Origin: Nicotiana tabacum | Lineage: Eukaryota > Streptophyta > Magnoliopsida > Solanales > Solanaceae | Length of the DNA: 64,000 nt | NCBI RefSeq assembly: GCF_000715075.1 | Contig: NC_134101.1 | Location: 196,870,103 to 196,934,102, forward strand | Direction of reading: 5' to 3' | Shown: piece after piece, positions 57,468 through 64,000 of the stretch | How positions within the stretch are numbered: the stretch's first letter is position 1 | Layout of the letters: each line of letters begins with the position of its first letter | The notes under the pieces: model-generated | Database searches by the model: none | What the model was told of the DNA's origin: nothing | Seen by the model: only the letters and a program-made list of their open reading frames with translations | Made by a program: the position numbers and the translations under genes

Positions 57468-58209
57468 TTGACTACCTTCCATGATTCACCCTTAGGTGGG
57501 CACTCTGGCCAGCTGGGAAACTTCAAAAGATTATCTCAAGTGTTCTATTGGCCTCTCATGAAACAGATGGTTATTCAACATGTAGCTGCTTGTGCTGTTT
57601 GTCAATGTAACAAAGATAAGACTGTTCCTTATCCAGGCCTCCTTCAACCACTCCCCATACGAGATCAATCTTGGAGACACATAAGCATGAACTTCATTGA
57701 ACGATCACCCAAGTCTAAAGGTAAGGAAGTTATCTTGGTAAGTTGTCGACAAAAGATCCAAATTTGCTCATTTCATGGCACTGGCACATCCTTATACTGC
57801 CCTCACTGTTGCTAACAAATTCTTTAAGAAGATTCACACTCTACATGGCCTACCCGAGTCCATAGTCACTGACAGAGATAGGATATTTCTCAGCAACTTC
57901 TGGCAAGCTCTTTTCAGATTATTGGGTACTCAACTACATTTTAGTACATCATATCACCCTCAGAGTGATGGCCAGATAGAAAGGGTGAAAAAATGTATTG
58001 AAAACTACTTGAGGTGTATGACTTCTCACAGACCAATCCAATGGAAGCAATGGTTACCACTAGCGGAGTGGTGGTACAATTCTAACTTCCATACCAGCCT
58101 GCAGAGCACCCCATTTGAAGCCTTATATGGCTATTGTCCTTCTCAACTTTCTCTAGGCCACTTGGTTGACAACACTGTTCCTACTATCGATGACTTGGTT
58201 ACGAGATGA
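57468..58209 (+). pseudogene. Integrase of element D in two frames
   Basis: HHCC part: FHDSPLGGHSGQLGNFKRLS and CAVCQCNKDKTVPYPGLL. The core is broken by a frameshift near 57745-57775, then continues as PESIVTDRDRIFLSNFWQAL (Asp) and YHPQSDGQIERVKKCIENYL (Glu), with WYNSNFHTSLQSTPFEALYG. TGA at 58207-58209 ends the open part. Confidence 0.88.
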
Positions 58210-58830
58210 CAACATATGCAACAACTCCTACAAGATAATTTGAGCAAGGCTCAACAGAAAATGAAACTTTATGCAGATGCTAGGAGGATCAAAAGGATTT
58301 TTCAGGTGGAAACATGGTTTATTTGAAGTTATAACCATATAGACAAGTCTCATTGGCTTTGAGTAGAAATTTGAAGCTCAGTTCCAAGTTCTATGGTCCC
58401 TATAAAGTGATTGTGAAGATAGGTCAGATGGCATACAAGCTTGAGCTTCCTGCTGATTCTAAGGTCCATCTAGTTTTTCATGTTTCTTTGTTGAAAAAGA
58501 AGGTCGACACTGGTGTGGTGGTGCAGACTTCATAGCCTATGATCGGTGAAGATGGACAATTTCTAGTCAAACCTGTTCACATATTGCAAAGACAAATGGT
58601 GAAACAAGGTAAAACAACTGCTATCAAGGTCCTCGTCTAGTGGTCTAATTTGGCGCCAGAGGATGCAACTTGGGAAGACTATCAGTTTGTCAAATCCAAG
58701 TTCCCTAATTTTGATTCCCATCCTCCTCCTACTCCTCTAATTTGGCGCCAGAGGATGCAACTTGGGAAGACTATCAGTTTGTCAAATCCAAGTTCCCTAA
58801 TTTTGATTCCCATCCTCCTCCTCCTCCTCC
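58210..58830 (+). pseudogene. Integrase C-terminus and chromodomain of element D
   Basis: LSSKFYGPYKVIVKIGQMAY and KVHLVFHVSLLKKK are the C-terminal GPY/F-type region. The chromodomain follows with a stop in its front part (about 58638) and ends APEDATWEDYQFVKSKFPNF. The last part is duplicated in tandem (58645-58736 and 58737-58828). Confidence 0.85.
58645..58828 (+). repeat. 92-bp tandem duplication in the chromodomain end of element D
   Basis: ctaatttggcgccagagg... at 58645 is repeated at 58737, almost identical. 92 is not a multiple of 3, so the second copy reads in a different frame. Confidence 0.93.
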
Positions 58831-59437
58831 TCATCCTCCTTCTTCTTCTTCTCCTTCTTTTTCTTCTTCTTCTTCTCCTCTGCAAACCTCTCTTTTCTGC
58901 AGGTATCCATTCCCATGGAGAGTTACTAGTTTCTATTTCCTTAATTAGTAGAGTTGGTTTGTAATTTAGTTGCCAATTTTCCATTTATATAAACAGAAAA
59001 TCGTCCCAAAACAATTGTTCATCATTTAGTTTATCAAAATGCTTAATTCGATAACCAGAACTTGAAAAGTCCCTAATCATAGAAGCTAGAGTCCCAAATT
59101 CTTTTTCATCAAGAACCTATCAAAAAAGGCAAAAGATAAAGCAGAACTGTAAGAAACAGATGAAAAATCTCCCTTAATTCAATAAATAATATATATATTT
59201 TTTGAGTATAAACATTTTTTGGTGTTTTAAAGAGAACTCTTATATTAATATCTTTTGCATGCTAATGGTATGAACGTATATAGTTAACCAAAATCTGGAG
59301 AACAATAGCTGGTGACTAGGTGGAGTCTTCAACAGTCAGTGAGCTGTGTATACCCTACTTTGTAGGTGAAGAATGTCTGAAGATATGGGCTGCTTTGCAG
59401 CAAATCTTAAACCTGTGACGAAACCACCGATAGTACA
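58829..59437. other. Simple repeat and probable 3' part of element D, then spacer
   Basis: A (CCT/CTT)n tract (58812-58880) is followed by sequence with TTTATATAAACAG (about 58983-58996) that could belong to the short 3' LTR of element D, though no boundary can be fixed. From about 59040 no element is recognised. Near 59365 a tgtag|gtgaag context precedes a short open stretch of unknown origin. Confidence 0.4.
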
Positions 59438-59583
59438 TGTTAGATATGTACATAATCTAGTCTTGTCCCACATTAGAATACGAGTAATATGTCCATGTAT
59501 AGTATAGCTATAAATAAGGACCTCTTGTATTGTATTGAACACACAATATCAATATATCATATTTTTTCCCGTGCCTTCTCACA
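59438..59583 (+). repeat. 5' LTR of a copia element (element E), 146 bp
   Basis: TGTTAGATATGT...TTCTCACA, TG...CA ended, followed directly by the PBS. TATAAATA at 59509-59516 is a good TATA-box candidate. The 3' LTR is missing. Confidence 0.8.
59509..59516 (+). promoter_or_regulatory. TATA box of the copia LTR
   Basis: TATAAATA in a context of tagcTATAAATAAGG, 70 bp before the LTR end, the usual place for short copia LTRs. Confidence 0.6.
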
Positions 59584-59595
59584 TGGTATCAGAGC
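59584..59595 (+). other. PBS of the copia element, initiator tRNA-Met type
   Basis: TGGTATCAGAGC, immediately after LTR end 59583. Confidence 0.93.
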
Positions 59596-60275
59596 TATCG
59601 TGAGAGATTTATCATTGTGCATAAATTCCAGCGATTCCGGGATGTGAAATCAGTCACCGAAACCCTATTTTCCGGCGACTTTTCAAAGTTATTTTGCGTC
59701 TGCTTTGTCTCGGCTCATGTTGTGAAAAATCCAACACTACCACAAGAGTAGTCACTGTTCGACGACCAAACCCCAATGAAAATCTTTGGCGGTAGTGTAG
59801 CGGTCGGAAGAAAATTTTCCTGCAAAGTTCCGACGTCGCATGGGCCACCTTGCGGCCATTTTTTGGTGACGATTCTTCAGGACAGATTGTTCCCCTTATA
59901 ATTCTGAGCCTACCCATCCAGGTTACACCAAATTCTGACCACTTTTATATTTTTCCGGCGTGAACAGTGATTTCAAAAGTGGACTTCCGGCCATTTTTTG
60001 AAAAAGTTTCTTCAGAACAGTTGGGTCGTCTAATAATTTCGATCCTACCCCTACAATTTTTATTTCATTCCGACCACTTTGAATTTTTTTCCGGCTGCTA
60101 CAGTAATATTCCGAGAGCTACAGTATTTCTGGCGTGAACAGTATTTTCCGGTGCAGAACAATGTTCTGTTTTCCTGCTGTAAATAGTGTTTTCTTAGCGA
60201 TTTCTTCAGTTTTCCCAACGGAGTTACTAATTTTCACTATTTCAAGTTAACCCTACTACTATTAATTATAGCGAC
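59596..60275 (+). other. Leader or decayed gag region of the copia element
   Basis: A stretch with repeated ttttccggc and gaacagt phrases (e.g. near 59950, 60090, 60130), without a clear Gag. Most of gag including the zinc knuckle seems deleted, since protease follows within 170 bp of the next open frame. Confidence 0.5.
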
Positions 60276-61430
60276 ATGGGAACCGATACTTCGAATAGTC
60301 GGATGGTTTCTTTAGCGGATTATTTTGAGTTTCTTCAGTACAAAGCAGGTAAGCAGACATCTTCTGAGATAGCTTCCATTGTTCAAACAGATAATAGCGT
60401 GACTTGTGTCTCTCAATCTTCATCTCTGAGTCTTGGGTCATTGATTCTGGTGCATCAGATCATATTTTTGGTAACAAATCTCTTTTCACTACTATTTCTT
60501 ATTCTCAATCTCTTCCAAGAGTTACAATGGCCAATGAGTCTCAAACTATGGCAACTGCAATAGGTCAAGCAAGCCCAATTCCTTCCTTACCTTTAGATTC
60601 AGTTCTTTATGTCCCTAATAGTCCTTTTAATCTCATAGCTATTAGTCGCATAGCCAAATCACTTAAATGTGTCATTTTATTTCTTGATGACCATGTTTTT
60701 ATACATGAACGCAGTACAGGGCGGATCATTAGTACTGGACGTGAATCAAATGGACTTTATTACCTTATTATTGCTAAATTACATGGACTCACATCTTGTC
60801 TTCCTTCAACAACTTGTCTTGTTACTGATTCACTAGATTTATTACATAAACGGTTGGGACATCCTAGTTTGTCAAAACTTCAGAAAATGGTACCTGGTTT
60901 ATCTCATTTGTCAGCTCTAGAGTGTGAGTCTTGTCAGCTCGGTAAGCATACTCGCTCCCATTTCCCTCGACGTATTGATAATCGAGTAGAGTCACCTTTT
61001 ACTTTAGTCCATTCAGATGTTTGGGGTCCTAGTCAGGTCAGTTCTACATTAGGATTTCGCTACTTTGTTAGTTTTATTGATGACTATTCTAGGTACACCT
61101 GGATATTTTTGATAAAAAATCGATCTGAGTTGTTTTCTATTTTCCAGACCTTTCACACTGAAATTCAAAATCAATTTGGGGTTTCTATTCGCACATTTTG
61201 TAGTGATAATGCCTGAGAGTATTTGTCTTTCATATTTCAGCAGTTTATGAAATCTCATGGGATTATTCATCAAACTTCTTGTCCGTACACATCTCAACAA
61301 AATGGGGTAGCTGAAAGAAATAATAGACATCTTATTGAAACTGCTCGTACCCTACTCATACAATCTCATGCTTCGTTGCGTTTTTAGGGGGATGCAGTTC
61401 TTACATCTTGCTATCTTATTCGCCTTGGGG
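60276..61430 (+). pseudogene. Ty1/copia polyprotein fragment: protease and integrase
   Basis: A short gag-like start (MGTDTSNSRMVSLADYFEFL) shifts frame near 60410 into the protease: SWVIDSGASDHIFGNKSLF (catalytic Asp about 60442). Then the pre-integrase zinc motif LLHKRLGHPSLSKLQ with CESCQLGKHTRSHF. The integrase core has LVHSDVWGPSQV (Asp), RTFCSDNA (Asp) followed by TGA 61214-61216, then QQNGVAERNNRHLIETARTL (Glu). The stop lies where relatives have Arg. TAG near 61386 follows. The element is cut at about 61421; RT and RNase H are absent. Confidence 0.9.
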
Positions 61431-61710
61431 CATTTCTTTTATCTTCGGTGTATGGTTGGTATCTCTCTTTGTTCGGCTTTTACTCCTTTGCCGGAAGCCT
61501 ATTAGGATATACCGAGCCCGAGGGGGCTCCTAGTTGGTCATTTTCGACCCTGATCTTCGATTGATATCGGTTGTGAACATCCGACCAAGTCATAGCGGGA
61601 TACTCGACTAAGTTTTGCTTCAGCTGCTTCGAGGCTACCGAGCTTCGCTCGTTTAAACCTTGAGTGAAGGCCTGCACTGACCAATCGTCAGATACCCGAG
61701 GTAGTTCCAT
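61422..61710 (-). pseudogene. Gag C-terminal part of a second Tat element (element F)
   Basis: Minus reading from 61710: VQAFTQGLNERSSVASKQLK, MTWSDVHNRYQSKIRVENDQ and SVYPNRLPAKE, then further identifiable gag to about 61422, where copia sequence begins on the other strand. The junction is abrupt and has no LTR or TSD. Confidence 0.8.
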
Positions 61711-61713
61711 TCA

Positions 61714-62286
61714 TTAAATCTGAAAGCAAGATACGAACTCTCGCAGCATCTCGTTCTCCCTTTTCTTGATTTTGAAGACATCGGATTTCCTTGTAGCTAC
61801 TTTCATGGCACCAGCATGTGCCTTTATGAAGGAATCTGCATGGCAAAATGAATCTATTGAGTTTGGGGCCAGGTTGTGATACCACATCATTTCCCCTTTT
61901 GAGAGCGTCTCTCCGAACTTTTTCTGTAGGACGGACTCGATCTCATCGTCCCTTAGGTTGTTGCCCTTCACTGCACAAGTATAAGCAGTGTTGTGCTCGT
62001 TGGGGTCCGAGCTTCCGTTGTACCTCGGAAGGTCGGGTATTCTAAACTTCTTTGGAATGGGTTTTGGAACGGCTTCCTGCGGGAGTGGCTTTTGTACAAA
62101 CTTCTTCGAATCTACACCCTTCAGGACCGGGGGTGCACCCGGAATTTGGTCGATCATAGAATTGTAGGTTTCTACCTTCTTATCATTGACTTCTATCTTT
62201 TTCTCGCTCGACTCGATCTTGTTTGTGAGGTCCTCGAGCAACTTTATGAGGGCGGGGTCGGCTGCAAACTGTTGTGCCTGTAACAT
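61714..62286 (-). pseudogene. Gag core of the second Tat element
   Basis: 190-codon minus-strand frame. An N-terminal coiled-coil-like stretch LTNKIESSEKKIEVNDKKVE precedes DQIPGAPPVLKGVDSKKF, the core LPRYNGSSDPNEHNTAYTCA and KKFGETLSKGEMMWYHNLAP, then FIKAHAGAMKVATRKSDVF. The frame shifts near 61710. The order and motifs match the gag at 22032-22355. Confidence 0.87.
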
Positions 62287-62337
62287 TTCAAAAATAACGT
62301 GAAGGCTAACCTCCTGTTCTTCCCTAGCTGGGCTTTT

Positions 62338-62550
62338 CTAAGCCTCTTGTTGGTCTCCTTGGTGTATGCTCCTGTTAGTGAAGGAGCTTATATCGACGTG
62401 TTGGGCATCACGTGAGACTGCATCCGCGGGGATCGGATCTGGCACGCCTTCAGGGTTTAGTGGCGGTGCGCCAATACCTGGAACAGCTACACCAATCTCT
62501 CTGTGGTTCTCAAGACCGTTGTTTTCATATCCATTTACTGAGTTAGACAT
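62338..62550 (-). pseudogene. Gag N-terminus of the second Tat element
   Basis: Starts MSNSVNGYENNGLENHREIG at 62550, about 100 nt after the PBS, and ends at a stop near 62338. Pro- and Asn-rich, no domain. Separated from the core by a stop or shift around 62290-62340. Confidence 0.65.
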
Positions 62551-62650
62551 TTTGACCTGAAATCGAAGATCTTGGACAAGAAAAAGTGTGAAAGATGACT
62601 TGCGTTATGGAGTGAACCAGCAAGAAAATAATTACTATTATTTTTAGCAC

Positions 62651-62666
62651 CACGGTGGGTGCCAAA
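62651..62666 (-). other. PBS of the second Tat element
   Basis: Minus strand TTTGGCACCCACCGTG next to the LTR end (62668); same site as at 24417-24433. Confidence 0.7.
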
Positions 62667-62667
62667 C

Positions 62668-62912
62668 TGTTTATCTTGAAAATAATAATTACAATTAGAT
62701 TTGATTTTGTGGTTCTAAAAATATGTGATATATTTTTTTGCTAGTTGTTTAGGCAATAGATGCTAAGTGAGGTACTTGGAAACAAGATAAGAGCTTGAAA
62801 ACAAGGTAATAACCAAATCGAATGGCGGGGAATAGGGGCCTCGAGCTTGCTTATTCGGGGCCTCGGGGTCGAATCTGATACCTCACCGAGGGTAGTCGAT
62901 GTAGGGACTAAC
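62668..62912 (-). repeat. LTR stub of the second Tat element
   Basis: Begins (minus, LTR 3' end) at TGTTTATCTTG and is cut after 245 bp by an Ogre-like LTR at 62913. Confidence 0.65.
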
Positions 62913-64000
62913 TGTCACACCTACTTTTTACCGCAGAGGATAGGAAAGAAAGGCGTTTTTCCAATTTAAGTGATATTAATCGAAATAAAATTATTTATTT
63001 ATTTCAAAGTCGCTACTTAGGATAATTTATGGTGTCCCAAGTTACCGATTTATTTTAAATCCCAAATCGAGGAAATTTGACTCTATTTAAAGTCTGCGAA
63101 ACCAAAAGACTGGTAAAGAATTCTGTTAACCCGAGAGAAGGTGTTAGGCACTCCCGAGTTCTGTGGTTCTAGCACAGTCGCTTTAGTAATTATACTTGGC
63201 TTAACTAATTCTGGATATTTTATGTTCTACAGAAATTTATACACTTTTTCCTCAAACCGCTTTTAATTGCTTGATTATTTGTAATTATGAAATTATCTTG
63301 AAGCGAGTCACGCGTACGTGTACTCTTTTTGTTTAGTGTGTCAGGAATCATGTCACGCGTACGTGTACACAATTAATAGCACTTTATTATTTTTAAGATT
63401 GTTTTGTCAAAGTTACGCATACGCATACTTTATCTTTTATTTGGGAAATCATAACTATGTCACGCGAACGTGTATAATAATCATGATAACTTATTTATTA
63501 ATACGCGCTTAAAGCATACTAGCGATTTGTAAGTCATTCATTTCTTAAGTTTAATTTAAGGTTATGATAGATATGGAATTATTAAGCCCAAGAAACTTCT
63601 TAGTGAACTTAACAATTCCAAATACCTTATCCAACGTTATTTTTATTCTTTTTCCTTTTTTTTAATATATAAAGTGTAAAATAAAATATCTTGAGCTACC
63701 TAGTCAATCCAAGAAAATATAGCGAGACATTTCCTAAATCTCCTCTAATCCAAATAAACCAATCGATGTCCAGTCTCATAAACTTTCCTTCAAACTCAAA
63801 TATCATGAATAAAAATGAAACAAACACAGAACTTTTCTCATGATAAGAAGAATTATTTATTACTAATTAAAGAGTCTGCATTATACCACAAAATTTATGC
63901 CAACATCTTTTAATCTTATAAATTATTTAGAAGCATGAACCTTCTTTATTAAAATGTATATATAAATATTTAAACTAGGGATATTATTAAAACTTAAAAT
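62913..64000 (-). mobile_element. Ogre-like LTR, partial (runs off the window)
   Basis: TGTCACACCTACTTTTTACC and ttttccaatttaagtgat...tcgaaat match the start of the LTRs at 33617 and 47085, with clear divergence. The orientation matches the 17.1 kb element. It could be a solo LTR or an end of a second copy. Four ACGCGTACGTGTAC-like motifs at 63308-63475. Confidence 0.75.
63308..63475. repeat. Dispersed ACGCGTACGTGTAC motifs
   Basis: ACGCGTACGTGTAC after gtc at about 63310 and 63355, ACGCATACGCATAC after gtt at about 63414, and ACGCGAACGTGTA at about 63462. Spacing is about 45-60 bp in AT-rich DNA. Confidence 0.75.

Noticed and set aside
58682..58984. Arg-rich minus-strand frame of 100 codons
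   Set aside because: Translation of the (CCT/CTT)n simple repeat on the opposite strand.

Overview
This window is a piece of a large plant nuclear genome made almost entirely of nested transposable elements. I found no intact host gene, rRNA, tRNA, CRISPR array or operon. The element families point to a flowering plant, most likely Solanaceae and probably Nicotiana-like: Tekay/Del chromoviruses with 2.6-3 kb LTRs starting TGTAACGACC or TGTTACAA, Tat/Ogre elements, an L1-type LINE, CACTA, PIF/Harbinger-like, Helitron and short-LTR copia. The species is inferred from family resemblance and is not proven by the sequence.

Layout. 1-3397: 3' end and 3' LTR of a Tekay-type element (+). 3398-6300: partial LTR of a related family (-). 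6301-7276: 3' end of a CACTA transposon abutting a fragment of a hAT-dimerisation gene (7277-7447). 8822-24434: a Tat/Ogre-type element on the minus strand (gag, protease, part of RT), with part of its 5' LTR running to about 24770. It was entered by a complete Tekay element (10247-20846, TSD GCTTT) and by an unidentified 1.53 kb insert (22666-24195). About 24770-51772: one L1-type LINE (+) split in three. The first split is a solo LTR (26455-33236, TSD ATCAT), which itself carries a truncated minus-strand Tekay element (27678 to about 32265). The second is a 17.1 kb gag-only Ogre-like element on the minus strand (33617-50731, TSD ATGTT/ATATT). 51788-54255: a PIF/Harbinger-like TIR element (TSD TTA) with a Helitron inside (52748-54138). 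55256 to about 58830: a decayed chromovirus pol. 59438 to about 61421: a truncated copia element, fused to a minus-strand Tat gag fragment (about 61422-62550) with its PBS and LTR stub. 62913-64000: the start of another Ogre-like LTR.

Every retroelement coding region carries stops, frameshifts or truncations, so none looks autonomous now. Target-site duplications and reading frames that continue across the insertions allow a relative insertion order to be read from the sequence alone.

The most unusual signals are non-coding. The Ogre-like element carries five dispersed copies of a roughly 40-nt two-helix hairpin whose stems change in a compensating way between copies, plus three unrelated tandem arrays in its 3' region. 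Separately, Tekay-type LTRs of different families place unrelated tandem arrays about 600-950 bp from the LTR 3' end and CpG-rich palindrome clusters about 670-1000 bp from the LTR 5' end.
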